Positions 1 through 9,524 are shown, counted from the first letter of the stretch. The stretch: DNA of 64,000 nucleotides from Pedobacter boryungensis (GCF_013204825.1 NZ_JABMKV010000005.1:82456-146455), one strand, 5' to 3'. Made by a program: numbers and translations. The notes: generated by a model from the letters alone, not told the origin.

Positions 1-690
1 TGGACAGCATTACGTGGACAGATGTACGATTATTATTTAGATGTTAATGCTGCATTATATGGACTAAAATCTGGTAGTGAACCTCTGCATATTATGCTAA
101 ATCCTGCAGATAGTATGATTACTGTTGTGAATAATCATTTTGTATCTAAACGTAATTTGATGGTAAAAGCTGTTGCCTATGATATGGCAGGTAAAGCCCA
201 CTTCCTCGACCAAATCTTTTATGAAATTAATCCAACTACAGTTAAAAAATGTTTTTCTATAAAAGGCGCTATTGAGAAGCTGAAACAAAAAGATGGTCTA
301 TTTATTCAGCTCTCTTTATTGGATGAAAAAGAACAAGTATTAAGCGAAAATTTCTATTGGCTTGAGGACGAAGATGGCACCTATAGAGGCCTACAAAGAA
401 TGGATAAAACAACACTTTCAATCCAACCAAAAGTAATAAGCAAAAACAAACTAGAAGTTAAATTAACTGCTCCCTCCAATCAACCTGTTGCATTTTTTAC
501 CAGAATAGCTTTAATAGATAGGCAAACAAATAAAAGAATACTACCAACTTTTTATTCAGATAATTACGTAAGTATTATGCCTGGAACCTCAAAAATACTA
601 AGTATAGATTGTAACAATGTTGATTTAAATAATTGTGAAATAGAAGTTTATGGATGGAATGTAGATAGAGTAAGTAAGGCTATATTCTGA
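1..690 (+). CDS. Glycoside hydrolase family 2 protein, C-terminal part (exo-beta-glucosaminidase / beta-mannosidase type)
   Basis: The reading frame is open from base 1, so this is the 3' end of a gene entering from the left; a methionine at base 22 is internal. The visible 230 residues match the all-beta C-terminal region of large GH2 enzymes: an NFYWL segment followed by an Ig-like domain with FFTRIALIDRQT, a YSDNYVSIMPG stretch and a final VYGWNVD. Family knowledge: in exo-beta-D-glucosaminidases and beta-mannosidases this Ig-like domain follows the (beta/alpha)8 barrel; the catalytic glutamates lie outside the window. Its neighbours are mannosidases, so a beta-mannosidase or glucosaminidase acting on glycan cores fits, but substrate cannot be read from this fragment. 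Confidence 0.75.
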   Translation, partial: WTALRGQMYDYYLDVNAALYGLKSGSEPLHIMLNPADSMITVVNNHFVSKRNLMVKAVAYDMAGKAHFLDQIFYEINPTTVKKCFSIKGAIEKLKQKDGLFIQLSLLDEKEQVLSENFYWLEDEDGTYRGLQRMDKTTLSIQPKVISKNKLEVKLTAPSNQPVAFFTRIALIDRQTNKRILPTFYSDNYVSIMPGTSKILSIDCNNVDLNNCEIEVYGWNVDRVSKAIF

Positions 691-876
691 TATTGGTTCG
701 AAGAAACAAATGAAAAATTTGTTTTTCATATTCCTGTAAATCAATATGTTAATGATAAAAAGCGTAGATAGGTAAATAAGTAAATAAGAAGTCCTAAAGT
801 TTAGAAGTTCGGTTAACAAAGTAGCCTATCATTTAATGGCTTAAAGTAAGAGGAAACCTGTTTTGTTAATAATTGA

Positions 877-884
877 TACTTTTG
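877..884 (+). promoter_or_regulatory. Candidate -7 promoter element before the ROK kinase gene
   Basis: TACTTTTG fits the Bacteroidota -7 consensus TAnnTTTG and lies about 33 bases before the ATG at 918. No TTTG is present at the expected -33 spacing, so this is a weak call. The rest of the 227-base gap after the GH2 gene shows no other feature I recognise. Confidence 0.35.
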
Positions 885-917
885 GCTGAAGGATAATTGA
901 TATAGAATAGAGATAAC

Positions 918-1793
918 ATGAACAAACCTGTTGTATTAGGGGTAGATATTGGCGGTTCGCACATTACAGCCGCATTGGTGAATTTAGAAAATGGAACTTT
1001 AATTAAAGGCTCTATTAAACGTAACGCAGTAGATTCAAAAACAGGTAAAGAAGAAATTTTAAATGATTGGTGCAAAGTAATCAATAAAGCATTTGAAGGT
1101 TCAACCCATATTGATCGGCAAATCGGCATTGCAATGCCAGGCCCATTTGATTATGAAAACGGCATTTCCTTAATTAAAGATCAAGATAAATTTAAGTCGT
1201 TATATCTAGTAAATATCAAAGAAGAGTTAGCTAAGCGTTTGCAAATTGAGCCAACTAATGTCAAATTTATAAATGATGCGGCTGCTTTTATGCAAGGAGA
1301 AGTTTTTAATGGCGCCGCTAAAGGATATAAAAATGCACTTGGCTTAACTTTAGGAACAGGATTAGGATCAGCGGTTTCTATAAATGGCATTGCTAAAGAT
1401 GCAGCCTTATGGGATTCTAAGTTTTTAGGTGGCATAGCCGAAGATTATTTATCAACCCGATGGTTTGTAAACAAATACTTCAGCTTAACAGGGAAGAAAT
1501 TAGCTGGCGTTAAAGAACTAGCCGCTATTGCAACTACCGATCCCTATGCTAAACAAGTATTTAATGAATTTGGCCGTGCACTTGGTCATTTTTTAGCAGA
1601 TATCATCAAAGAAAAAAATGCAGAAGTTGTGGTGCTAGGTGGTAATATTTCTCAAGCCTTTAATTTATTTGCACCTCATTTAATAAGTAATTTAAAAGCT
1701 TTTCACTTAGATACAGAAATTAAACTAACAGGCTTAAATGAACATGCAGCTTTAATAGGTGCAGCTAGCTGTTGGGATTTAGTATCTAAATAG
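918..1793 (+). CDS. ROK family sugar kinase
   Basis: A 291-residue cytoplasmic protein of the ROK (repressor, ORF, kinase) family, expected to phosphorylate a hexose with ATP. The N-terminal phosphate-binding loop VDIGGSH is at residues 9-15, the catalytic aspartate is D120 in FINDAAAF, and the second phosphate loop LGTGLGS is at 145-151. There is no N-terminal helix-turn-helix, so it is an enzyme rather than a NagC-type repressor. The usual cysteine-rich zinc motif of many ROK kinases is not present; the region after GTGLG reads FLGGIAED instead. Lying between GH2 and mannosidase genes, it probably phosphorylates the released sugar (mannose, glucose or GlcNAc); the exact substrate is not determined by sequence. 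Confidence 0.85.
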   Translation: MNKPVVLGVDIGGSHITAALVNLENGTLIKGSIKRNAVDSKTGKEEILNDWCKVINKAFEGSTHIDRQIGIAMPGPFDYENGISLIKDQDKFKSLYLVNIKEELAKRLQIEPTNVKFINDAAAFMQGEVFNGAAKGYKNALGLTLGTGLGSAVSINGIAKDAALWDSKFLGGIAEDYLSTRWFVNKYFSLTGKKLAGVKELAAIATTDPYAKQVFNEFGRALGHFLADIIKEKNAEVVVLGGNISQAFNLFAPHLISNLKAFHLDTEIKLTGLNEHAALIGAASCWDLVSK

Positions 1794-1828
1794 TTAACAT
1801 CACATCAATCTATCTAAAAATCTAAACC

Positions 1829-3247
1829 ATGAAAAGAAGAAGATTTATACAAAATACAGGCTTATTAGGTGCGGGTGTACTTGCATCTAAATTCTCATTT
1901 GCAGTTGCTCCCGAAGATTTTCCAGTGGTAAGAGTTGCAGCATCAAAACGTCATTTTACAAGTGTTGCAGTTGATAAAGCCATCAAAACATTCCAAGGGA
2001 ATGTAGCTGATAAAGAATTGGGTTGGTTGTTCGAAAACTGTTTTCCAAACACATTAGATACAACGGTTACGCATACGATAAAAAACGGTAAACCCGATAC
2101 GTATGTAATTACTGGAGATATAGATGCCATGTGGATGCGGGATAGTTCAGCGCAAGTTTGGCCGTATTTACAATTTGTGAATGAAGAGCAAAAAATAAAA
2201 GATCTTATCGCAGGTGTAATCAATCGACAAACGCAGTATATTTTAAAAGATCCGTATGCTAATGCATTTTATAACGATGAAAATAAAGTAGGTGAGTGGA
2301 AAAGTGATAAAACCGCAATGAAACCTGGTGTACATGAACGTAAATGGGAAATTGATTCATTATGTTATCCAATTCGCTTAGCCTATAATTATTGGAAAAA
2401 GACGGGAGATAAAGCTCCCTTTGATGCAGACTGGAAAAGAGCCATCGAGACTACTTTGAAAACGTTTATAGAACAGCAACGTAAAGAAAACAAAGGACCA
2501 TATCGTTTCCAACGCGAAAGCTTATATCCAACAGATACACTTTCTATGAGCGGATATGGATTTCCTGTAAAACCAGTTGGACTAATTTGTTCTTCTTTCC
2601 GTCCAAGTGATGATGCAACAGTTTATCCATTTTTAATTCCATCTAATTTTTTTGCAGTAAGTAGTTTAAAACACGCTGCAGAAATGGTTACTGCGTTACA
2701 TCATGATAAAGTACTGGCAGATAAATTATCCGCTTTAGCAAATGAGGTTGATGCAGCCCTAAAGAAGTATGCAGTTAAAGATCATCCCGAGTTCGGAAAA
2801 ATGTTTGCTTTTGAAGTTGATGGCTTTGGAAGTGCCTATTTAATGGATGATAGTAATGTGCCAAGTTTACTATCGATGCCATATTTAGGCGCTATTAATG
2901 TGGAAGATCCAATTTATAAAAACACAAGAAAATTCATTTTATCAAGCAACAATCCCTACTATTTTAAAGGTACAGCAGCAGAAGGAGTTGGCGGCCCGCA
3001 TATTGGACCAGATATGATTTGGCCAATGGCAATTACAATGCGAGGCTTAACTTCTGTTAGCGATGCTGAAATTAAAAACTGTATCGCAATGCTGAAACGT
3101 ACGCATGCGGGTAAGGGTTTTATGCATGAAAGCTTCCACAAAGATGACCCTAAAAACTTTACGCGTAGTTGGTTTGCTTGGGCAAATACGCTATTTGGCG
3201 AGTTTTTATGGAAAGTATACAACGAAAAACCTCATTTATTGAAATAG
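1829..3247 (+). CDS. Glycoside hydrolase family 125 exo-alpha-1,6-mannosidase
   Basis: A 472-residue protein. The signature TGDIDAMWMRDSSAQVWPYL at residues 95-114 is characteristic of GH125 (formerly DUF1237), metal-independent inverting alpha-1,6-mannosidases. The N-terminus KRRRFIQNTGLLGAG followed by a hydrophobic stretch resembles a twin-arginine signal, implying folded export to the periplasm. Later conserved segments include GAINVEDPIY, GTAAEGVGGPHIGPDMIWPM and HAGKGFMHESFHKDDP. It starts 36 bases after the ROK kinase stop and precedes a peptidase and a GH92 mannosidase on the same strand, so co-transcription is likely. Together they suggest removal of alpha-mannose residues from N-glycan or yeast-mannan type substrates. 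Confidence 0.9.
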   Translation: MKRRRFIQNTGLLGAGVLASKFSFAVAPEDFPVVRVAASKRHFTSVAVDKAIKTFQGNVADKELGWLFENCFPNTLDTTVTHTIKNGKPDTYVITGDIDAMWMRDSSAQVWPYLQFVNEEQKIKDLIAGVINRQTQYILKDPYANAFYNDENKVGEWKSDKTAMKPGVHERKWEIDSLCYPIRLAYNYWKKTGDKAPFDADWKRAIETTLKTFIEQQRKENKGPYRFQRESLYPTDTLSMSGYGFPVKPVGLICSSFRPSDDATVYPFLIPSNFFAVSSLKHAAEMVTALHHDKVLADKLSALANEVDAALKKYAVKDHPEFGKMFAFEVDGFGSAYLMDDSNVPSLLSMPYLGAINVEDPIYKNTRKFILSSNNPYYFKGTAAEGVGGPHIGPDMIWPMAITMRGLTSVSDAEIKNCIAMLKRTHAGKGFMHESFHKDDPKNFTRSWFAWANTLFGEFLWKVYNEKPHLLK

Positions 3248-3273
3248 AAAATCTAATTACTAACCATTATATA

Positions 3274-3939
3274 ATGAATAAATTCCTTTCACTCATCATA
3301 CTTGTTTTTACAATTAGCTTTGCGCAGGCTCAACAAACTGAAACTTTTAAAGAAAAGGGTTACACCTTAATTTTTAAAAGTAATTATGCAAATCTAGATC
3401 CCGCGTTAAAGAAAAGAATGGTAGAAACTTTCTTCCAAGTGTACCCAAAATTGGCTAATGATTTTAATAAAAACGCCCATAAAGAAGTAATATTTCATAT
3501 TGATACTGCTTATAAAGGTGTTGCTGCAACTGGTGGAGGTAGAATTGTTTATAATCCAGAGTGGTTTGTAAAACATCCGGGTGATATTGATGTAGTAACT
3601 CATGAAGTGATGCATATTGTGCAAAATTACGGTGATAATGATGGTCCGGGTTGGTTAACAGAAGGAATTGCAGATTACGTTCGTTTTAAATATGGAGTAG
3701 ATAATACAGGTGCAAAATGGTCTTTAACACCTTTTAAACCAGAACATAGTTATAAAAATGCATATAGAATTACTGCCAGATTTTTAAATTGGTTAGAAGT
3801 AAATGGAAATAAAGGAATTGTTGTTAAACTTGATTCCGCAATGCGAAGCAATACGTATAAAGATACAATTTGGAAAGATTTAACAGGCAAAAGTCTAGAC
3901 GAACTTTGGACTACCTATGCCGCAAATCCTGGTTCTTAA
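3274..3939 (+). CDS. Secreted basic secretory protein (BSP) family metallopeptidase
   Basis: A 221-residue protein. I chose the ATG at 3274 because it opens a classical signal peptide ending SFAQAQ near residue 20; the longer frame from 3169 would overlap the GH125 gene and bury the signal. Residues 107-136 carry VVTHEVMHIVQNYG, an HExxH zinc site (H110, E111, H114), followed by GWLTEGIADYVR. This is the hallmark of the plant/bacterial BSP family (peptidase-like, PF04450), where the third ligand follows the WLxEGxADYxR segment. It probably acts in the periplasm or outside the cell. Placement between two alpha-mannosidase genes suggests attack on the protein part of mannosylated glycoproteins; that role is inference. 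Confidence 0.8.
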   Translation: MNKFLSLIILVFTISFAQAQQTETFKEKGYTLIFKSNYANLDPALKKRMVETFFQVYPKLANDFNKNAHKEVIFHIDTAYKGVAATGGGRIVYNPEWFVKHPGDIDVVTHEVMHIVQNYGDNDGPGWLTEGIADYVRFKYGVDNTGAKWSLTPFKPEHSYKNAYRITARFLNWLEVNGNKGIVVKLDSAMRSNTYKDTIWKDLTGKSLDELWTTYAANPGS

Positions 3940-4001
3940 ATCTTTTTAAGGAACCAAAGAATTAAAATACGATTGAACCACCATCTTTTAGAGAATAAAT
4001 A

Positions 4002-6296
4002 ATGATTAAAAAACTATTAACTACCGCTTTAATTTTTACCGCTTTAGGTTTATCAGCACAAACAGTTGGCAAAATTACCGATCCTGTAGAATGGATAAAT
4101 CCTTTAATGGGAACCCAATCTAAACCAGATCTTTCAAATGGCAACACTTATCCAGCTATTGCTGTGCCATGGGGAATGAATTTTTGGACACCACAAACTG
4201 GTAAAATGGGGAATGGTTGGGCGTATCAATATGATCAAGATAAAATTCGTGGTTTTAAACAAACCCACCAGCCTTCACCATGGATGAATGATTATGGTCA
4301 GTTTGCAATTATGCCAGTTACCGGAAGTTTAAAATTTACGGAAGATGATAGAGCAAGTTGGTTTACGCATAAAGCAGAAGTTGCAAAACCTTATTATTAC
4401 AGCGTTTATCTAGCAGATGCCAATGTAACCACAGAGATTACACCGACAGAAAGAGCAGCACAATTCCGTTTTACCTTTCCAAAAACAGATAGTGCTTTTG
4501 TAGTTGTAGATGCATTGAATAAAGGCTCATATATTAAAATCATTCCTCAAGAGCGCAAAATCATTGGGTATACTACCAAATATGCCCGCGGCCCACTACC
4601 GAGTAACTTTAAAAATTATTTTGTTATTTATTTTGATAAAGCATTTACAATTGCTAAAACATGGTCTGGGAATAAGTTAAATACAACAGATTTAGAATTA
4701 CAAAGCGACCATACGGGTGCTGTAATTGGCTTTAAAACTGCCAAAGGCGAAAAAGTAAATGCAAGAGTTGCTTCCTCTTTTATCAGCTTTGAGCAAGCTG
4801 AGATTAGTTTAAAAAGAGAATTAGCCAATGATAGTTTCGATGTTACTAAAGCAAAAGCAAAATCGATTTGGAATAAAACATTGAGCAGAATTGCCGTAGA
4901 AGGTGGAACCGTTGACCAAACACGTACTTTTTATTCATCATTTTATAGAACACTTTTCTTCCCTAACAAGCTATACGAAATTGATGCGAACAACAAAATT
5001 GTACATTGGAGTCCGTATAATGGTAAAATAATGCCGGGCTATATGTTCGCTGGTACAGGTTTTTGGGATACATTCAGAGCTTTATATCCATTCTTAAATT
5101 TGGTTTATCCTTCTATAAATAAAGAAATGCAACAAGGGTTAATTAACGATTATAAAGAGGGTGGATGGTTGCCAGAATGGAGTAGCCCAGGTTATGCAAA
5201 TATTATGATTGGGAATAATTCTGCTTCTGTAGTGGCCGATGCTTACATTAAAGGCATGCGTGGGTATGATATTGAAACCTTATGGGAAGCGTTAAAACAT
5301 GGTGCTAATAATGAAGGACCAATAGAAGCGGTTGGTCGTTCGGGTGTGAAGTATTACAATGAATTAGGCTATGTGCCTTTTGATGTAAAGGTAGATGAAA
5401 ATGCTGCTAAGACTTTAGAATATGCCTATGATGATTTTGCAATTTATCAGTTAGGTAAGGCCTTGGGTAAACCCGCTAGTGAAATTGATATTTACGCAAA
5501 ACGAAGCATGAATTATAAGAATTTATTTGATCCTGCTTCTGGTTTAATGCGTGGTAAGAATGCCGATGGTACCTTCCAATCGCCGTTTAGTCCGTTTAAA
5601 TGGGGTGGAGCATTTACTGAAGGTAATAGCTGGCATTATACCTGGTCAGTTTTTCAAGATGTAGCTGGTTTAGCAAAACTGATGGGTGGAAATTCAAAGT
5701 TTGTAGAGAAACTTGATTCTGTATTTTCTATGCCTCCAGTATTTGATGAAAGTGCTTACGGAGGTGTAATTCACGAAATTCGTGAAATGCAAATTGCCAA
5801 TATGGGTCAATATGCACATGGTAATCAACCTATACAACATATGATTTACTTGTACAATTATGGTGGTGCACCTTGGAAAGCTCAATATTGGGTACGTGAA
5901 GCCATGAATAGATTGTATAAAGCTACACCAGATGGCTATTGTGGTGATGAAGATAATGGTCAAACTTCTGCTTGGTATGTTTTTTCAGCAATGGGATTTT
6001 ATCCAGTTACACCAGCAGTAGATCAATATGTAATTGGAGCACCATTATTTAAAAAGGTTACCTTAAACCTAGAAAATGGTAAAAAGGTAGTCATCAATGC
6101 ACCAGCCAATAGTGACGGTAACAGGTATATTCAAACATTGAAAGTAAATGGTGCTAATCATAATCAAAATTGGTTAAGCCATTCAGCTTTACAAAAAGGA
6201 GCAGTTTTAGATTTTAATATGTCTTCAAGTCCTAATAAAACTAGAGGAACAACTGAAAGTGCTTTCCCTTACTCGTTTTCTACAGCGAAGAAATAA
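4002..6296 (+). CDS. Glycoside hydrolase family 92 alpha-mannosidase
   Basis: A 764-residue protein with a signal peptide ending GLSAQ at about residue 20. It shows the full GH92 pattern: VEWINPLMGT and an N-terminal beta-sandwich with GFKQTHQPSPWMNDYG, then the (alpha/alpha)6 domain with GTGFWDTFRALYPF, EGNSWHYTWSVFQD (about residue 540) and the catalytic and calcium-site region GDEDNGQTSAWYVFSAMGFY (about 647). GH92 enzymes are calcium-dependent exo-alpha-mannosidases acting mainly on alpha-1,2 (also 1,3 or 1,4) linkages, complementary to the GH125 enzyme upstream. No lipobox is evident, so it is likely periplasmic. It ends the cluster: a strong hairpin follows and the next genes run in the other direction. 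Confidence 0.93.
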   Translation: MIKKLLTTALIFTALGLSAQTVGKITDPVEWINPLMGTQSKPDLSNGNTYPAIAVPWGMNFWTPQTGKMGNGWAYQYDQDKIRGFKQTHQPSPWMNDYGQFAIMPVTGSLKFTEDDRASWFTHKAEVAKPYYYSVYLADANVTTEITPTERAAQFRFTFPKTDSAFVVVDALNKGSYIKIIPQERKIIGYTTKYARGPLPSNFKNYFVIYFDKAFTIAKTWSGNKLNTTDLELQSDHTGAVIGFKTAKGEKVNARVASSFISFEQAEISLKRELANDSFDVTKAKAKSIWNKTLSRIAVEGGTVDQTRTFYSSFYRTLFFPNKLYEIDANNKIVHWSPYNGKIMPGYMFAGTGFWDTFRALYPFLNLVYPSINKEMQQGLINDYKEGGWLPEWSSPGYANIMIGNNSASVVADAYIKGMRGYDIETLWEALKHGANNEGPIEAVGRSGVKYYNELGYVPFDVKVDENAAKTLEYAYDDFAIYQLGKALGKPASEIDIYAKRSMNYKNLFDPASGLMRGKNADGTFQSPFSPFKWGGAFTEGNSWHYTWSVFQDVAGLAKLMGGNSKFVEKLDSVFSMPPVFDESAYGGVIHEIREMQIANMGQYAHGNQPIQHMIYLYNYGGAPWKAQYWVREAMNRLYKATPDGYCGDEDNGQTSAWYVFSAMGFYPVTPAVDQYVIGAPLFKKVTLNLENGKKVVINAPANSDGNRYIQTLKVNGANHNQNWLSHSALQKGAVLDFNMSSSPNKTRGTTESAFPYSFSTAKK

Positions 6297-6301
6297 ACTT
6301 T

Positions 6302-6353
6302 AGCCGCAGATTTGTTGATTACACAGATTCATCTAATCTGCTAATCTGCGGCT
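6302..6353. terminator. Hairpin between convergent genes
   Basis: AGCCGCAGATT (6302-6312) pairs perfectly with AATCTGCGGCT (6343-6353), separated by 30 bases that hold further ATCT repeats. It sits between the convergent stops of the GH92 gene and the NarL-type regulator. No long T-run follows, so it may be a bidirectional terminator or only a transcript-end structure. Confidence 0.55.
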
Positions 6354-6364
6354 AATAATTTGAC

Positions 6365-7009
6365 TTATGAACTAATCAAATTCGTTTTGAGTGCAAATTC
6401 ATACAGCGCCACGGTAGAATCTGATAGCTCTAACTTACGCATGATGTTTTTTCGATGAGTATGCACAGTAAACTCCGAAAGATATAAGCGTTCGGCAATG
6501 TCCTTAGTACGGAGATTTTGACAAACCAAACGAATAATTTCCACCTCTCTTTTGGTTAATTTATACTTTTTTAAGAAATCATCGAAATAAGAAAACTGTG
6601 TATCAGGCATTTCTTTCTCCTCAAAACTTGGAAAGAACTCTTTTCCAGCTAATACTTCTAAAATAATAGTGGCTAAGTTTTGCAAGTCATCAGATTTTAC
6701 CATGTAAGCACTCGCACCTCTGTGTTTGCAATCCTTTACCAATTCAAACGAGTGGTAATTTGTGAGGACGATAATTTTCGCTTTAATTTTTTTGTCCTTT
6801 AATTCGTTTAAAGCTTTAAGGCCATCAAGGCCAGGCATATTTAAATCTAAAAGAATAAGGTCTGCCTCGGTTAACAACGACGAGTTTAAAAGCTCAAGTC
6901 CATTATTTACCATTGCTATAATTTCGAAGCGTTCATCGTTACTAAAATGAGCCTTTATTCCTTGTAAAACTACAGGATGATCATCTGCCAATATCAATTG
7001 AATTTTCAT
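6365..7009 (-). CDS. NarL/FixJ-family response regulator
   Basis: A 214-residue two-component regulator. The receiver domain has acidic residues D9/D10, the phospho-acceptor D55 in LILLDLNMPG, and the conserved lysine in YMVKSDD. The C-terminal LuxR-type helix-turn-helix spans about 150-210 (LTKREVEIIRLVCQNLRTKD, then EFTVHTHRKNIMRKL). Its start codon overlaps the end of the upstream histidine kinase gene by 4 bases, showing translational coupling and a cognate pair. Targets are unknown. Opposite orientation to the adjacent mannosidase genes gives no firm link to glycan use. Confidence 0.92.
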   Translation of the reverse strand: MKIQLILADDHPVVLQGIKAHFSNDERFEIIAMVNNGLELLNSSLLTEADLILLDLNMPGLDGLKALNELKDKKIKAKIIVLTNYHSFELVKDCKHRGASAYMVKSDDLQNLATIILEVLAGKEFFPSFEEKEMPDTQFSYFDDFLKKYKLTKREVEIIRLVCQNLRTKDIAERLYLSEFTVHTHRKNIMRKLELSDSTVALYEFALKTNLISS

Positions 7010-9258
7010 AATGTTGTAGTTTTTGGTATGGGTAATTCAATTAATGCAAAGGTACCTGCATTTGGTTCGCCTTTTATCTCTAATTTTCCAGACAAATACG
7101 CAATGTTGGTTTGTAATAACTTCATTCCAACACCTGTGGTCTCGGTGTTTTCGTTGGGTATGCCCTTGCCATTATCTTCAATATAAATAGTGATGGCATT
7201 TTCTAATTCGATAATTTGTACAAACAAATGAGTTGCTTGGGCATGTTTAATGGTATTATTTACAATTTCTTGAATAATACGATAGGCACTCAGTATAAAG
7301 TTTTGAGGCCAATCCTTGGTGTCGTCCAATCCTTCAATTACATGTTCTACATGCAAACTATTTGCAGCCTTAATGTTGGTGAGGAGATCCAGAATAGCTG
7401 CTTTAAACCCATATTTTTCCAATGCAATTGGCATTAGCGTATGACTAATATTTCTTACTGTTTCAGAGATATCATTCATTAAATTTTTAGTAGTCTTCAG
7501 TTTATTTTCTGCATCACTATCAGCTACAAATAAATTGTCTTGCAAGGTATTAATGTTAAGTTTAGCGATAGATAACATAGCACCAACCTCATCGTGCAAA
7601 CGCCCAGCTATTCTTTTCTTTTCTTCTTCTTGCGCATCCGTCAGCGTATTCATCAAATCAATATGATGTTGTTTTTTTAAGTCACTTAAAGTTGCATCGT
7701 GTAAAAGAATCGCTTGTTTTTTACGTTGAGCGATAATATAGGCAATGCCACCAAGCAATAACACCACTATGGTAGCCCCTATAATAATTAATAAATTACG
7801 TTGTTTTTGTTGATTAAGCTCTAGCTCCTGTACTTGCTTTTGCTTTTTCGTCAGCGCTAATTCTTTCTCTTTTTCATTTACCCTGTACTTGGTTTCGAGT
7901 TCATTTGTAATTTTAGACAAACTCATGTGGTACAAGGTATCTTTCAAATGCATTTCCTGCTCCAAATTTTTAATCAATGTATCTTGACCAACTGTGTTAT
8001 ATTGAGAGAAGTTTTTTAAGGCATTTGCGTAAATCAACCGTGTGGCTGGTGGCATTGAATATTTTTTAATGAGCCCCTGTGCTTTTTTAAAGTAGAAAGA
8101 AGCCGAATCACTTTTTCCTTCTCTTGCATATATATTCGAAAGTCCTGTCAAAATTTCAACATCAATATTCGGAGTATATTGTTTAGCCATTTTTAGCATG
8201 AAAGCCTTGAGGTAGTTTGCTTTAGCCAATTTATGGTTTTCTTTAGCATCGAAATATCTACTTTCTGCCAACTGATATTGTTTACGCGAATGTAAACTAT
8301 TTTGATCCATGCCAAACTTTTTATGCTCGGCATAGTAACTCTCGAAATTGCTGTAATTCTTTAGCAGAAACGACAGATTAATCATTTTATTAATGCCATT
8401 TCCTTTTTGTTGGGTAGTCGCATTAGGTAAGTTGAATGTCTTTTCTGCATAGATAAAAGCATTCTTGTAATCGCCGTTTTTCTCATAGTTCCTAGATAAA
8501 ATCTCAAAAAACAAACCTGTACGATCTGTCATGGCGTTATCCAAATCAGGAATAAGATCTTTTAGAATGGAAAAAGCTTCGTCATCCTTTCTTACACTTA
8601 AAAGTGCATTAGCATAGGCAAAACGTGTATCTTTTAATAAGGCAACATTATTGCTTTCCTTGGCTAATTTGAGCGCTAATTCGTAAGTAGGTTTTAACTT
8701 TTCATTATTTCCAGCTTTCAAATCTAAATTTGCTCTATTTCGTAAATTTAGCACACGGGGAATAATAAATTGAGGCTTATCTTTTGTAAATGCCTCCAGT
8801 TTATCATTGTAAAAAGATGATTTTTCATTATCCCCAATACGAGTATAAACCCTTGTTAAATCAGATAATACATTTACAACCGCTCTTTCAGGTAATTGCC
8901 CTAAATAAGTTTCAGCTTGTTTAATATATTTCACCGCATTTTCCTGATTGCCTAAGCCTAATTCTACGAGAGCTGTCACAGAAAGCAAACTTACCGTTAG
9001 CTCATCTCGCTTGGCCTCCCTTGTGTATTGTAAGGATTCTTCTAGCAAAACTTTTAATTCATCAGAATAGACCATTTTTGGATTTCGGCAGTATCTAACC
9101 AATTGGGTCACCTTATCAATAGATGCCGGCATCAATTTTATTTCAGAAATATCTTTTAATGGGGGAGGACTGCCAGGGGTTTGTGCAGGCAAAATAGTGC
9201 TCATGATAATGAGCATCAGCAACATTGAGAGTTTGAGAGCCGTAAATTTTGAGTGCAT
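7006..9258 (-). CDS. TPR-containing sensor histidine kinase (HisKA_3 type)
   Basis: A 750-residue membrane kinase. The N-terminus carries a signal peptide (to about residue 25, ending LPAQ). Residues 40-440 are helical tetratricopeptide-like repeats in the periplasm, followed by a coiled coil with many K/Q/E residues, and one transmembrane helix at about 487-510 (LLIIIGATIVVLLLGGIAYI). The dimerisation/phospho-acceptor segment RIAGRLHDEVGAML puts the phospho-histidine at H555. The ATPase domain has the N box IVNNTIKHA and G box DNGKGIP. This architecture is common in Bacteroidota, where the TPR region senses an unknown signal. It overlaps its regulator gene by 4 bases. Confidence 0.9.
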   Translation of the reverse strand: MHSKFTALKLSMLLMLIIMSTILPAQTPGSPPPLKDISEIKLMPASIDKVTQLVRYCRNPKMVYSDELKVLLEESLQYTREAKRDELTVSLLSVTALVELGLGNQENAVKYIKQAETYLGQLPERAVVNVLSDLTRVYTRIGDNEKSSFYNDKLEAFTKDKPQFIIPRVLNLRNRANLDLKAGNNEKLKPTYELALKLAKESNNVALLKDTRFAYANALLSVRKDDEAFSILKDLIPDLDNAMTDRTGLFFEILSRNYEKNGDYKNAFIYAEKTFNLPNATTQQKGNGINKMINLSFLLKNYSNFESYYAEHKKFGMDQNSLHSRKQYQLAESRYFDAKENHKLAKANYLKAFMLKMAKQYTPNIDVEILTGLSNIYAREGKSDSASFYFKKAQGLIKKYSMPPATRLIYANALKNFSQYNTVGQDTLIKNLEQEMHLKDTLYHMSLSKITNELETKYRVNEKEKELALTKKQKQVQELELNQQKQRNLLIIIGATIVVLLLGGIAYIIAQRKKQAILLHDATLSDLKKQHHIDLMNTLTDAQEEEKKRIAGRLHDEVGAMLSIAKLNINTLQDNLFVADSDAENKLKTTKNLMNDISETVRNISHTLMPIALEKYGFKAAILDLLTNIKAANSLHVEHVIEGLDDTKDWPQNFILSAYRIIQEIVNNTIKHAQATHLFVQIIELENAITIYIEDNGKGIPNENTETTGVGMKLLQTNIAYLSGKLEIKGEPNAGTFALIELPIPKTTTL

Positions 9259-9365
9259 AATTTAAGCTCTAAAATAACAATAAATAACAAAAATGATACA
9301 TGTTGAAACAATAATTAGGAATTATCGAGTTCAGTATTCTAATATTTGATATTCTAGGAAATAAA

Positions 9366-9396
9366 TTTGCGAGCCCTAAACTTTTAATTACTTTTG
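9366..9396 (+). promoter_or_regulatory. Promoter of tRNA-Ala
   Basis: TTTG at 9366-9369 and TACTTTTG at 9389-9396 are separated by exactly 19 bases, matching the Bacteroidota vegetative promoter TTTG-N19-TAnnTTTG. Transcription would begin about 45 bases upstream of the tRNA. It gives an internal reference for the promoter spacing used elsewhere in this annotation. Confidence 0.7.
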
Positions 9397-9447
9397 TGCC
9401 TCATTCACTAAATATGGCAGCTGTTAACTGAAACTGCCAATTAAAAT

Positions 9448-9524
9448 GGGGGATTAGCTCATTTGGCTAGAGCGCTTGCCTGGCAGGCAAGAGGTGACCG
9501 GTTCGAATCCGGTATTCTCCACCA
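9448..9524 (+). tRNA. tRNA-Ala, anticodon GGC
   Basis: A complete cloverleaf can be folded: acceptor GGGGGAT with ATTCTCC (9448-9454 with 9514-9520), D arm GCTC/GAGC, anticodon stem CTTGC/GCAAG with loop CTGGCAG giving anticodon GGC at 9482-9484, and T arm ACCGG/CCGGT around TTCGAAT. The acceptor has G3 opposite T70, the alanine identity wobble pair. CCA is encoded at 9522-9524. Anticodon GGC reads GCC/GCT alanine codons. Confidence 0.96.

Noticed and set aside
3169..3273. N-terminal extension of the BSP peptidase
   Set aside because: It overlaps the GH125 gene and would hide the clear signal peptide that starts at 3274.
9448..9524. Integration site of a mobile element at the tRNA
   Set aside because: No integrase and no direct repeat of the tRNA 3' end was seen downstream in the window.
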